Source of the DNA: Stereocaulon alpinum
Lineage: Eukaryota > Ascomycota > Lecanoromycetes > Lecanorales > Stereocaulaceae
NCBI GenBank assembly: GCA_018257865.1
Contig: JAEUBA010000015.1
Location: forward strand, 310,001-374,000
Length of the DNA stretch: 64,000 bases
Reading direction: 5' to 3'
Below the pieces are notes generated by a model. That model worked only from the letters and a program-made list of their open reading frames with translations. It ran no database searches and had not been told where the DNA came from. The translations under genes and the position numbers were made by a program. Below are positions 34,198-45,459 of this stretch, one piece after another. Numbering within the stretch: the first letter of the stretch is position 1; every line of letters starts with the position of its first letter.

Positions 34198-35046
34198 ATG
34201 GCTGTTCGACCCACAGCACTCCGCAACCTTTCTCTCCTTCTACGCTACTACTCTTGCCGCTCCTACAGTTCCTCCACCTCGTCAGTAAACCCTACAGAAA
34301 TATCCCACTTCGACAAGCTCGCATCATCGTGGTGGGATCCTCACGGCTCGTCTCGTCTCCTTCACCAAATGAACCCTCTCCGCCACGACTTCATCTCCGC
34401 CTGTCTCGACTCACAACCAGATCCTCCCTCAACAGCGAAGCGACGGTACCTAGATGTCGGCTGCGGCGGTGGCATTTTCGCCGAGAGCGCCGCACGATTA
34501 CCCTCTACAGAGAGTGTGGTTGCACTCGATCCTAGCAGCGAAGTCATAGCTGTAGCCCAAGAGCATGCACGAAAAGATCCGCTTCTCCTCCAGCCAGGCA
34601 GACTTGAATACCGAAACTACTCGATTGAAGATCTTCCCCTCCCCCAATCACCCGTGGATCAATTTGACGTCCTAACCCTCTTCGAAGTAATCGAGCACAT
34701 CAACAAACCGGGGCCCTTCCTGCACAAATGTCTTCCCTTTGTCAAGCCTGGAGGATGGCTTGTATTGAGTACAATTGCAAGGACGTGGACGAGTTGGTTT
34801 ACGACGAAGTTTGTAGCGGAGGAGGTGGTCAGGTTGGTGCCAAGGGGGACGCATGACTGGGAGAAGTATGTCAATGAGGAAGAATTGAGGAAGTTCTTTA
34901 GGGGACTGGAGGGGTGGGGCAGCGATGGGGGAGTGCGGTGTCAGGGCGTTGTCTTTGTGCCGGGGTTGGGGTGGAGGGTGGTGGATGGTGGGGAGAGGCT
35001 GGGAAACTATTTCTTTGGGGTTAGGAGGGATGGAGGGAGGTCTTGA
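34198..35046 (+). CDS. coq3: Coq3 ubiquinone-biosynthesis O-methyltransferase
   Basis: Single exon, 282 aa. Start MAVRPTALRNLSLLLRYYS is a presequence-like, Arg/Ser-rich N-terminus. UbiG/Coq3 motifs: EISHFDKLASSWWDPHG, LHQMNPLRHDFI, the SAM-binding motif I YLDVGCGGGIFAESAARL, post-I VVALDPS, QFDVLTLFEVIEHI, and the post-motif III KPGGWLVLSTIARTWTSW, HDWEKYVNEEEL. The enzyme performs both O-methylations in coenzyme Q synthesis at the inner membrane. From about 34750 the coding strand becomes G-rich, and the C-terminal 40 residues are less conserved. A 42-nt in-frame extension to 34156 adds a hydrophobic stretch but is not needed. Confidence 0.94.
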   Translation: MAVRPTALRNLSLLLRYYSCRSYSSSTSSVNPTEISHFDKLASSWWDPHGSSRLLHQMNPLRHDFISACLDSQPDPPSTAKRRYLDVGCGGGIFAESAARLPSTESVVALDPSSEVIAVAQEHARKDPLLLQPGRLEYRNYSIEDLPLPQSPVDQFDVLTLFEVIEHINKPGPFLHKCLPFVKPGGWLVLSTIARTWTSWFTTKFVAEEVVRLVPRGTHDWEKYVNEEELRKFFRGLEGWGSDGGVRCQGVVFVPGLGWRVVDGGERLGNYFFGVRRDGGRS

Positions 35047-35259
35047 GTATATGCTGTGAAATATGATACCCAATGGAGCAATTACCTTCGACCTTCTCAT
35101 CGTTGAGAGTATATGACTGATGCATGCAACAACTTTCTCACTATGTTCCCCTCAACATCGAACCAAGAATGCATGGCAGTGTATGAGCTCTTCCAGCTGC
35201 CTTGTGAACGCCACACTCCTCGCTAATAAGCACCCCCTTCCATGACTGTCGCAAACCCA

Positions 35260-36144
35260 TCACTTCTTTAGATGTGAGTAGTCCCTGAGAACACCAGCCA
35301 TATGCACGTTGGTCGTCTTTCCGCCCTTCCTTGGCTTCTTTGTCTTCTTCTCTTGCTTGACCACCTTAGGCTTGACAGCCCTGCTCTTGTTTGCTGGTGT
35401 CAATCCTTCCCTTTCCAACTCGTCTGCTAAAGCCGCAGGTTCAGGAAGCTTGATCTTATGCCAGATATTCTTGAATTCATCATCGATAATGAAGCCGAGA
35501 GTTGGATCGTCCGGCCAAACCATCTTGGCCTGGTTGTCCTTCTTGTTCCTTGTCACCAGTAGCTTCCCTTCGAGCTCCAGATCATCGATGGCTTCGGTGC
35601 TCTCAGTCCATCCATCCTTCAACTGGCGGACGGCGAGGCCCTTGAACGTAGGCTGAGATTGCAAAAAGCCTAGCAACTGGTCCGCTGACTGGATGTTATG
35701 AAACGGCCGGTAGCTGAAGAGGCCCTTGCCTCCATCGCCCTTAGGATTGTATTTCACCTTGTCGTGGCCTATCAAGATCTTCTCTATGTTCCGCACCCCC
35801 TCTTGGGTGATACCAGCTATGTTCGCAGAATCTACGCACTCTTTGAGAGTTCGCCAAGGCCTTTTCTTTTTTTTGCTTTTGTCCTTCAGCCACTGTGTAA
35901 TGTACCAGATGTTCGTCATAATGGAATTGCCCGAGCCTGTGTTTGGGGGCTGTGAATAAACGATGTTGGCTGGCTCCGGTCGCTTTCGTTTGAGGTCATT
36001 TTGATTTGAGCCTGCGGGTCGCGAGGGTGCTGGAGATGGGCCAGCGTTCGTAGTAGCACCAGCTATTCGCTTATTCGCTACCTTGCCAGCAGACGAGTTG
36101 ACACTGGACTTGAAGGCGCTGATCTGGTTTTGAAGGTAAGACAT
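35260..36144 (-). CDS. tfa2: TFIIE beta subunit (Tfa2)
   Basis: Single exon, 294 aa, starting MSYLQNQISAFKSSVN. A basic, Pro/Ser-rich N-terminus (KRKRPEPAN) is followed by paired winged-helix regions: IWYITQWLKDKSKKKKRPWRTLKECVDSANIAGI ... EKILIGHDKVKYNP and GLFSYRPFHNIQSADQLLGFLQSQPTFKGLAVRQLKDGWTESTEAIDDLELEGKLLVTRNKKD. The C-terminus is Lys-rich (KQEKKTKKPRKGGKTTNVHM). TFIIE beta recruits and activates TFIIH at RNA polymerase II promoters. Shares a 471-bp divergent promoter with the Mlp1 gene. Confidence 0.93.
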   Translation of the reverse strand: MSYLQNQISAFKSSVNSSAGKVANKRIAGATTNAGPSPAPSRPAGSNQNDLKRKRPEPANIVYSQPPNTGSGNSIMTNIWYITQWLKDKSKKKKRPWRTLKECVDSANIAGITQEGVRNIEKILIGHDKVKYNPKGDGGKGLFSYRPFHNIQSADQLLGFLQSQPTFKGLAVRQLKDGWTESTEAIDDLELEGKLLVTRNKKDNQAKMVWPDDPTLGFIIDDEFKNIWHKIKLPEPAALADELEREGLTPANKSRAVKPKVVKQEKKTKKPRKGGKTTNVHMAGVLRDYSHLKK

Positions 36145-36615
36145 ACTTGAAGGTCGAGACGTGCCAGCCGTCTAGGAGAACATGTAGAAGATGTTGGTCG
36201 TATGCGCTCGACTCACTTGAAGGGAGTTGGTTGAAGCAAAGAAAGGTTGAGGCTGGGGAATTGAAGTGTTACAGGCAAGCAAGCTAAGCATGCATGCCAA
36301 GCCTTGCCGCATTTCGCCGTGTTCAGCATCGCGCTGATCGATTCACTTGGTCAACAGAATCACTTTCTCGACACATTCGCTTCTCTACCGTCAACGCTTT
36401 CTGTAGCTGCAGATCCTCATGCCTCGGTGCCTGTATTGACGTCCTGATTATTCAAGCGGGGCGTACCTTCGCTAGGTATGAAAGGCATTCCTGGACCTTA
36501 GCCCGTCACTTTAGTTGCGCAGGAGCCTCTTTCCCACTACATAACCACCTCCTTCTGACACGGCCCTTATGGTCTTGGAAAGTGTTTCGTCTACACTCCC
36601 CCTTTAGACGTCGCG
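36145..36615. promoter_or_regulatory. Divergent promoter between TFIIE beta and Mlp1/Tpr
   Basis: 471 bp between two genes on opposite strands. Contains one open stretch of about 100 codons (from 36294) that lacks motifs and ends inside the Mlp1 start region; not called. Inferred promoter only. Confidence 0.45.
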
Positions 36616-39600
36616 ATGGCAGCCGCGGAGCTGGACGTGGCTCAGCTGGCAACTTTCTGTTCCGTACCTCAGGAAACAATAACTACCCTTGTGGACGCCC
36701 CTACGGCTGACCTGGTTCGAACTTTGTTAGAGAATATATCAGCAAAAGCGCGAGAATTCAATGGCTTGACATCTGAGAAGCTGCGATTGGGAGTTGAATT
36801 GGAGAACGCGGTGCGGGGCGCCGAATCTAAAAGCCGTGTTCTGAAAAGCTCCATAGACAAGGCCCACAGGGAATCTGCAGATCTACGACAGAAGCTCCAA
36901 GCAGAAGGTAGGCATCTTTGAGCTTTGTGCAGGCCGTGATCTAAATTTCGTCTGCAGAAACAGCAAGGGCGGCCGTGGAGACGGAGCTCGAGAATCTACG
37001 AAATTCTACTTTGCATTCGACTTCTGATATCTCTACATTGAAGACCAGAATAGAATCACTGGAATCCTCCAACCGCGACACGCTCTCACTTCTTGACTCC
37101 AAATCTACAGCATACGATAATCTTGCCCAGGAACTGAATGCTCAACACCAAAATACAATCGAGCTCAGGCGTGAAGTATCGAGTCTTGAGCAGTCTGTTC
37201 AATCTGCAAACGCTGCTTCCGCTAGCGCAAGATATCACGAGCAAGGGCTGCAGCAGGAGGTGGAGTCTCTTAAGAGAAACAATGACTGGCTGGATAAGGA
37301 ATTAAAGACCAAGTCTGAGGAGTTCACGAAGTACCGGAAAGAGAAGGGCTTACGGATTGCTGAATTACAACGTCAATGTGATGATGCAACGAGTGCAGTT
37401 GAGGCGGCTAATAGGACGGAGACTAATTTGCGCCGAAGAATAGAGGAGGTCATCCAGAAAGCTGATGACTCTTTTTCTCGGATTCAGCAGATGCAAGAGG
37501 AGGCTGCGAAGAGAGACCAAGCCTTCAAAGTCGAACTAGATGCCGCCAACCGTCTCACCGAACTGACAAGGAACTCAGCCACTACCGAGCGACAACGCCA
37601 GCAGGATCTAGCGGCCCAGCTGGAGTCTGCGAAAGATGACGCTGCAGAGCAGCTTGGAAGACTCAGTGCTGAGCTCGAGACTGAACATGGAGAACGAGAA
37701 GCCGCAGAGGCAAAGATAGCAGAACTTGAAGTCCATATCGAGCAATTGCAAGCTGAGCTCTCAGCTGCTCAAGCGTTGGCGCAACAAAGTCAGTCTGCTC
37801 ATCAAGGTGTAAATGGGTACCCTCCCGGCTCTCCTGCAAGAGGAGCATCAACCCCGTCAGGCTCACCGAAACCTAAAGGAGGCCTCAGCCTCACTCAAAT
37901 ATATAGCAATTACAACGAGCTCAAAAGCAATTTGGACTTTGAGAAGCGCCGGAACGAGCAGCTCAGCTCCACCCTTGACGAGATGGTTCAAGATTTAGAA
38001 AATCGACAGCCCGAGATCGAGGAAATGCGTGCGGATCACAGTCGGTTGGAGTCGGAGATATCTGAATTGTCTTCCCTTATAGACATTATAAGCAAAGAGC
38101 GAGATCAGGCGGTGAAAGCTGCCAAGAGATCGGAGGGTCGAGTTGAGGCAAAGATCACTGAGGGGGAAGTTCTTCGCCAGCAACTTCGCGATCTCAGCTC
38201 CCAAGTGAAGGTTTTCCTAATGGAGGTGCATCTTCGTGATCAAGGTCTTGGTGATGTGGATGCGGGAGGGCGAGCACGTCTCAATCGGATTGCTCATGGG
38301 CAATTCGACGAAGAGGCTTTCGAAGGGTCCACTGACACTGACCGCTTTATCAGCTCAAATCTTGTTACATTCCGGAATATAGGCGAACTCCAGGAGCAGA
38401 ATACCAATCTTCTCAGGATAACCCGGGAGCTCGGAGAGCGCATGGAACATGAGGAGGCCGTGAAGAAGCAACTGGAGGACACTCGTAACTGGGATGAGTT
38501 GCAACAGAAGTATGAACGATGCAAGGACGAGGTTAAGTCTTTAGTAACCCAATCGCAAAGCTACATCCGGGAGCGGGATATGTTCAGACGCATGCTGTCA
38601 CATAGAGGCCAATTACCGGCCGGCTCGGACTTGAACTCTCTATTTGGAGAATCATTCAACGGAGACGGCGCGCCCACTACACCCAGACCTGCCGGTGTTA
38701 TGGACAGCGTGGAAGATTTGCCCTCAGCAAAGGATCTTTCCGATTACGCCAAATTGTACAAAGACATGCAAGCCCATTTCGATGCCTATCGAAACGAGGC
38801 TGCAACGGACCGTTCAACTTTGAAGGAACAAGTCGACAATCTCTCCAGACTGAATGGAGAACTCCGAAGCGAGGCCGCACGCAGTAGCAGTCAAGTCGTT
38901 CTTGCCCACGAACGCTATAAAATGCTCAACGAAAATTACTCATTGCTTATGAACGAGAATGCCGAACTCAAAAGAAGATCACAGCACCTATCGGAGAGCG
39001 CAGGCAAGCAAGAAATGCAAGTTCAACAAGTTGCTGAAGATCTAGTCGAAGCCAAAGGCATTATTGACAGCATGCGCAACGAGACTGCAAACCTAAAGGC
39101 CGAGAAAGACTTTTGGAAAACAATTGAGAAGCGACTCACTGAGGACAACGAGAACCTTCTCAATGAGCGAGCCAGGCTTAACACCCTGAACGCCAATCTC
39201 CAGAACCTGCTGAATGAACGAGAGCATTCCGACACAGAGGGTCGTCGGCGACTTCAGACACAAGTCGATAACCTGGAAAGAGAGCTGCAGACGACAAAGG
39301 CCAAGCTTTTTGAAGAGACCGAGGAAAATAGGAGGCTGGCTCAACGGCGTGAATACGATCATGGGCAGAGTCAGAAGCGCATCGACGATCTTATATCCAG
39401 CCTAGGCACCATTCGTGAGCAACTTGTTGCTGCCAACACTACCAAAGACCATCTATCGACTAGGGTAGACGAGTTAACGATTGAGCTAAGGAGTGCAGAA
39501 GAACGTGTCACCGTATTACAGCCAGCCCCTACTCCTCGTCTCAATGTCACAAATGGCGATGAATCGCAACGAACGTCTGCTGATGGCGAGGACTCTGGCC

Positions 39601-42600
39601 TTAGCAAAGAGCAGGAATTGGCAGTTCAGATCTCGGAGCTCAAACGTGATCTTGACTTGACCAGGACCGAACTCGAGAACGTCAAAGGCCAAGTGGAGCA
39701 GTACAAGGCGATCAGTCAAGCTTCGGAGGAGGAACTAGGTAGCTTGAACGAGACTCAAGATTTGTATCGACAAGAATGCGACAAGCTTATCGAAGAGAAG
39801 GACAACAAGATCAAAGAGCTTGAGCAACAAGTTAAGGACACCACTGCAGAACTCGCCGCTACAAATTCGGAACTCTCTGAACTTCGTAACAAGCAGTCAG
39901 AGAATGGTCGGCGTCTGGACGAGCAAAAGAAGATCTTCGAATCGGACCTTGCAAAGCTGAGAGACGACGCTGACCGCCATGCCGCGGCAGCACAGTACTA
40001 CCAAGAAGATCTCAAGGCACAAGCTAATATCGCCCAACAAGCACAGCAGAATTACGAGAGCGAGCTAATTAAGCACGGCGACGCAGCTAAAGCGCTGCAG
40101 AAGGTCAGGGCTGATTACAACGAGCTAAGCCTCGAGGTTGCAGGTATCAAGGCAGAGGCGGAGTCGGCACGAACCAGCCTGAGCCAAAGCGAACAAAGCT
40201 GGGTAGAGTCGCGAGAGCGTTATGAGAGGGAAGTGGCGGAGCTCAAGGCTAGTCGAGAAAATCTAACAGCACAGAATAATCGCCTACACGAACAGCTTGA
40301 AAACGTCACTGCTCAAATATCTTTCTTGAGTAAGCGGGTCTCAACCGACGCGGAAATTTCTGGCGATGATGTTCCAGCGTCAAACCTTGAAAACCTTCAA
40401 GAAGTGATCAATTACCTACGGCGCGAGAAGGCAATTGTGGATGTTCAACTTGAACTGTCTACCCAGGGAGAAAAGCGACTGAAGCAGCAACTTGATTACG
40501 CCCAACGCCAGCTGGACGATACTCGCTTGCGATTGAACCAGCAAATGCGAGTGGAGGCAGAGAACCAGCGAACAAGTCTGGACCACAACAGACTGATGGA
40601 GACGATCAATGAGTTGAATACTTTCCGCGAGTCCAGTGTCACACTTCGCGCTGAGAGTCGACAAGCACAAGCTGCATTAGCTACTAAGACGAAAGAAGTC
40701 GAGGAGCTTACTGCACGGATCGAACCATTGAGAGCTGAAGTCCTCGAGCTCAAGAACGAGCTTGAGACTAAAGAAGGCGAGAACAAGCTCCTAAAGGAGA
40801 ATTCAGACCGCTGGCAACAGCGAGTGCAGAACGTTTTACAGAAGTACGATCGAATTGACCCCGCTGAGCTGGAGGCTTTGAAGGAGCAAGTAAAGATACT
40901 AGAGACTGAGCGTGACGAATTGCTTTCGTCGAGGCAGACCTTACAAGAGCAGGCCGAAAGCGCAGCGACCCAGATAAGCCAAGCTCAGGACCAAAGCAAC
41001 GAGAAAATCGAAACCATGAGAGCAAGACTCACTGATCAGTTCAAGGCTCGCTCGAAGACCTTATCTGACAGAATCAAAGAAAGGGACTCAGCATTACAGA
41101 CAGCTGTTACTGAGAAACAGGAACTCGAGCAGCGACTTGCTGGGCTCTCAGGATTGCAACAGGAGCTTGATACGGCCAAAGCAGAGAGAGATGCGGCTGC
41201 AGATAAAGCGGGTGTACAGCCTACAACGGCTGACGCCAATGCTCACGAGGGAAGCGAGGACGGGCAGGTTAACGAAGGCGACGCTTCCAAATTCTCACAG
41301 GCAGAGTTGCAGGCTGCGCAGGATCAGATAGCGGCAGCCGAGGCGCGGGCGAATGAGGAGGCTTCTGAAGCCGCTAGTCTTCGAAATCAACTAGATGCAG
41401 CCACGTCACGAATTGCTGAGCTTGAAGAGCATATTGTAAGTCAGCGACGAAAACGGCCAGTATTTTGGAGTGCTAATTGTCGCACAGAATGAATTACATG
41501 AGATAATCAATGCATCTAAGGCTGAGTCGGCGCAACTACAAATAGCTCAACAGCCGGCCAATCTCCAGAGCAGTCGAGAGACCGAGGAGCACATAAAGAA
41601 ACTCCGTGAAGATCTCGCTCAAGCCCAACAAGATGCTGAGAATTTCCGCACAACCGCCTCGGTCAATGCGTCTATTGCTAACGCTCCAGCTGAGGACGGC
41701 TCGACATCAATTGCCGACCAAGTCGCTGAACATGTCGAAGCCATCCGTGCAGAGTTAGAGGCACGCCATAATGAGCGTGTCAAGGCTGTCGATGAGACTC
41801 TGCAGAAACGGACGGATGTGATGAAGGCGAATCTTACAAAGAAGTTGACCGAAGGCAAATCCCAGATTCGACAGAGCCTTGCCGCCGAGCATGAGCAAGC
41901 TCTTCAGGCGCTGAAGACAGAGCACGAACATGAACTAGAGCGATTGAGGGTCAGGCACAAGGACGAGCTCGAAGAGTTGAAACGGTTAGACAAGGAGCAG
42001 CAGGCTACTCAGACCGCAAATGGAGAGTCGAATGTCGAAAGTGAGGGTAGGACGCCTCGTGGATCCTGGCAACCCTCCGAAGCGGAAATAAGAACCCTCG
42101 CCGCATCGAATGATGTCTTGAGAACCATTCTTAGGAAAAATGTCAACACACAGGTGACGAAGGCGAAAGAGGAACTGTCAGCGCGACTTAATGAAAAGCA
42201 CGAAAAAACTCTGACGGACCGCATTGCGGAGGTCCAAACCAAAGCTAAGAGTGCGCAGGAGCATGCAGTGATGATGGAGGGCAAAAAGACCGCTCTCCAG
42301 GTCAACCTAGCAAGCAACAAATTGAAGATCGCGCAGTTCAAGCTCGATCTAGTCGATAAAGCAGCTAAGGAAACTCCACAAAAAGATATTGTTGAAGTCT
42401 GGACAAACGTCAAGGATGCTAAACCACCGACGCAGCCGGCGAACGCTGCATCACCGCCGCAGCAAGATGCTGCCAAAGCTCAGAAGCCCCCTATGGCTAT
42501 GACTGCTGGGCAGCCGAATCCTTTTGCTCAGAATGCTGCTCAGCAGAAGCCACCAACGACTGCGCAACCGCAGCCAAATCCATTCGCTCAGCATGCTTTC

Positions 42601-43293
42601 CAGCAGCCACCGCCGACCACGCAGAACCAGACAAATCCATTTGTCGGGGCTACGACTCAGCATAAAGGAAGGGAAGGCACTCTACAAGTACAGCCAAATC
42701 CGTTTTCTCCCAGCACATTAGAAGACAAACCGTCACAAGCCCATGGACAATTACAACAACCCTCAGGGGTTTCCACTTTTGGTCGACCGACCCCAGCAAC
42801 GAGTCCAGCACCTTCGTCACCCAGAGGAAAGCAAAGCCCGTCCCAACAGGCAAGATCAGCTCAACAACCAGCCGCCTCCTCGAATACAAGTCAGAGTCCT
42901 AACCAACAGGTGCCATCCTCTCAGCAGACATCAAATTCCGCCCCCAAGCCAACACAAGGTACGGCCAACCAGCACCCCAATGCTGGAACCGGGCCAGGCG
43001 CCTTACGCGGCCTGCAGCAGTCTGGTCTACCAATGGCTAGGGGAGGCTCGATACGTGGAGGTGCAAGTGTCCGAGGAAGAGGTTCGGGCATTCCCCGAGG
43101 TGGCCCCCAGGCGATCAACACCCGTGGAGGCCCGGGTCCGCAGGCGGGCAGAGGGAGTCCGACGAGTAATCTGAATGCTGGAGCTAAGCAATTCGTTCCT
43201 GGGAACAAGAGGCCGAGAGACGAAACGCAGGATGGTCAGCAGGGTGGTGACGGCACTGGGAAGAGGATACGTGGAGGAGGCGGTGGTTCGTGA
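36616..43293 (+). CDS. mlp1: Mlp1/Tpr nuclear-pore basket protein, 2191 aa
   Basis: Exons 36616-36907, 36958-41435 and 41488-43293; introns of 50 and 52 bp. About 1750 residues are nearly continuous coiled coil rich in Glu, Lys, Leu, Gln and Ala, the hallmark of Tpr, interrupted near residue 370 by a Gly/Pro/Ser linker (GSPARGASTPSGSPKPKGGLS). Then QIYSNYNELKSNLDFEKRRNEQL and FLMEVHLRDQGLG match the Tpr/Mlp core. The C-terminal 350 residues are disordered with four NPF motifs, Gln/Pro-rich stretches and an RGG/RG tail (GGSIRGGASVRGRGSG), then a KRPRDE basic end likely to be a nuclear localisation signal. Tpr forms the nuclear basket and takes part in mRNA quality control and spindle checkpoint anchoring. 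Length is close to other Pezizomycotina Mlp1 proteins and above yeast (1875 aa). Confidence 0.94.
42505..42720 (+). repeat. Imperfect coding repeats with NPF motifs in Mlp1 C-terminus
   Basis: Four segments share a QPNPFAQ-type motif followed by a Gln/Pro/Thr linker, about 60 nt apart (NPFAQNAAQQKPPTT, NPFAQHAFQQPPPTT, NPFVGATTQ, NPFSPST). They are diverged but recognisable at both DNA and protein levels. Confidence 0.75.
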
Positions 43294-43625
43294 GCGAAAT
43301 TTGACTTATTGCTGATGGTCGAGGTCACCGCATTTATTGAACATCAGGCGTTTGGTGGAGGCCTATTTACATGCATCTGAGGAGTGGCTGTCTCAAAAGC
43401 AAACTGGGTCATAGGACATTATTTAGCATGGCGCAGGGCTATATTTACTTCATCTTGTATAAATAAGACATTACGTTGCAAGCGAGGCTTCTCTATCAAA
43501 CAAAACACTTCTATTATTCATTTGGCTTGTCTATGTACCCATCAGATTTCGATGTTGTTCGGTGGCTCGAGTGTAATATAATTATCTCATTTGCAACCAA
43601 TCAACGAATTATCCACAACTAAAAA
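43294..43625. other. Intergenic between Mlp1 and dynactin p27
   Basis: 332 bp, AT-richer toward the end. Mlp1 3' UTR and p27 promoter; no gene seen. Confidence 0.4.
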
Positions 43626-44379
43626 ATGACAACCCGACCCAACCCACCGCACCGCACCTCAACCACCAAACCCTCCGGCCCACCTCTCCGTACGTATACT
43701 CCAGCACATCCTCTTCCTATCAGCCCCTCTTCTCAAGATTGCAACAATCTTGGCGAAGCAATCACATACTTTCACTCCCTCAATACAAATCATCATCCCC
43801 TACCTTACACATACCAAACCAAAACCCCCCACTCATCCCACAACCATCGCAGAAACAACCCCAACAACCCTCCTCTCCCCCTCCGCAACCCTAACAGGCA
43901 CCCACCCCATCTCCCTCGGTCAAAATGTCGTTGTCCAAATACGCGCTCGCCTATGCTCGACTTATGGTCCCCTAACGATTGCTGAGAACTGCATCATCAG
44001 CGAGCGCGCATCTATTGGCTTCTTAACCCCACCTCCACTCCCCAGCTCTCCAAATGATGGTACCTTAGCGGGCATTATCCTAGCCCAAGGTGTCCTCGTC
44101 GAATCCGGCGCCGTCATCGAAGCGGTATCTATAGGCGCCTACAGCATCATTGAAGCGGGCGCTAGAGTTGGAAAGGGAGCAGTGATAGGGGAGAGATGTA
44201 AGGTCTGTGCCGGGGTCGTTGTTGGTGAGGGGGTTGAGGTTGAGGATGGGGTTGTGGTTTGGGGGAGTGGGTGGGGGGAGTGCAGGCGGGAGGTGAGGAG
44301 GGAGGTTTTTGAGGGGGGGAGGGAGAGGGTTGTGGGGGAGATGGAGGGGGTGCTTAGGAGGGGGTGGAGTGGGAAGTGA
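43626..44379 (+). CDS. Dynactin subunit 6 (p27)
   Basis: Predicted exons 43626-43689 and 43853-44379 (163-bp intron, GTACGT donor) give 196 aa, close to the family's about 190. The protein is a left-handed beta helix built of hexapeptide repeats: LSPSATLTGTHPISLGQNVVVQIRARL, YGPLTIAENCIISERASIGF, GVLVESGAVIEAVSIGAYSIIEAGARVGKGAVIGERCKVCAGVVVGEGVEVEDGVVVWG. p27 caps the pointed end of the dynactin filament together with p25 and Arp11. The intron acceptor is the least certain part: only the AG at 43852 keeps phase. The last third is G-rich with a repetitive Val/Gly/Glu character, contrasting with a C-rich first half. Confidence 0.82.
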
Positions 44380-45459
44380 GGTAGTTGTGAGATGGTTTAC
44401 TAGGAAAATAAACGCTTGAGGGTTCTATGAGGGAGTGTTGGCTCTGGTTGTTGCTTGTGGAGTGAGAGCTCTAGTTGAGTTGTATGGGAGCTATGTTGGA
44501 GAGTGCTGCTTCGAATAGCGAGCGGATTATATGGACCGTGTAAGTTGATCTACGGCCTACAGAGAACGTGTATGGGATGCTCCATGATGTGGTGTGGGTA
44601 TCTCAAGGTGGTACAGATGCTCGAGGTGACGAAGCGTTGACGCATGCGCAGGCAAGTGTGCAACGAGCGAAACGAGAGAATTCTATATTGTTACACTTTC
44701 GAATCGCAATATCTGATGAAGGCGGTTGTATAGCCAGAGGCTCCCATATTCTCCAGCATTTGCCAAGATCAAGGTTGAAATACCCAGCTTTAGGTTGAAG
44801 TAATATAGGTAGTCCGCGGCTCAGTCTCTCATCACCCAGGCAATCTTCCAGCTCAGAAGCAGGCTTTTGTGGGAAGTCTGCTACCCTAAGTTTGAAAATG
44901 TAGACGTTTCTCCAGCTCAAGTCCCGACGAAAGTCATCAAGTAGAGAAACATCTGAAGCAGCTGTAGGTCGTACTGAAAGGCGTGCAGCCCTGGGAACTG
45001 TGTATTCCTTGCTCAACACCTGAGGAAAGTGGCCTTCCCTACTTTCGACCATCGAAAATCCCTTGTCCACGTCCCAATTCCTTGCATACTATCTGCTCCT
45101 GCGTGCAGTTTAAAGCCTCCCTACTTTAGAGGTGCTCTCCATTCCTACCTTTCCCTATTTATTGCGCCAGACCGATTCCGAAACATCACCTAGCAAAGCT
45201 CTGGGCTGTGCTTACTCTCCACTTCTTTATGTAGGGTGGACAGCAGTGAGATCGCTGAATGCTGTAAAGTCGAACACCTATTGATGAGTGGGGCGGTAGG
45301 CGATGTACTTCACGTAGTAGACTCGAATTCATGCCCCGCTAAAACCGTAGCGGGGCCGCTTCTCAACTATCGATGATCTTGAGTACAAGATGGTCAAACA
45401 GTCGGTCTGCGACATGGCTGAAAATGTGTTTGTGAGTATCAGGCATCCGATTCGTGAGA
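44380..45459. other. Intergenic between p27 and cox11
   Basis: About 1.1 kb. Apart from one open minus-strand frame (44603-45070) I see no gene-like structure. Confidence 0.4.
44603..45070 (-). CDS. Uncertain hypothetical ORF, 155 aa
   Basis: Starts MDKGFSMVESREGHFPQ and ends RASVPP. Composition is protein-like, with a Leu/Pro-rich middle (LPILLQPKAGYFNLDLGKCWRIWEPLAI), but no motif, signal peptide or membrane segment is recognised and no homolog comes to mind. It sits alone between two conserved genes. It may be a lineage-specific gene or chance. Confidence 0.2.
   Translation of the reverse strand: MDKGFSMVESREGHFPQVLSKEYTVPRAARLSVRPTAASDVSLLDDFRRDLSWRNVYIFKLRVADFPQKPASELEDCLGDERLSRGLPILLQPKAGYFNLDLGKCWRIWEPLAIQPPSSDIAIRKCNNIEFSRFARCTLACACVNASSPRASVPP

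Noticed and set aside
42743..43174. 143-codon alternative frame in mlp1
   Set aside because: Overlaps the Gln/Pro/Gly-rich tail of mlp1 in another frame; the low-complexity DNA keeps all frames open.
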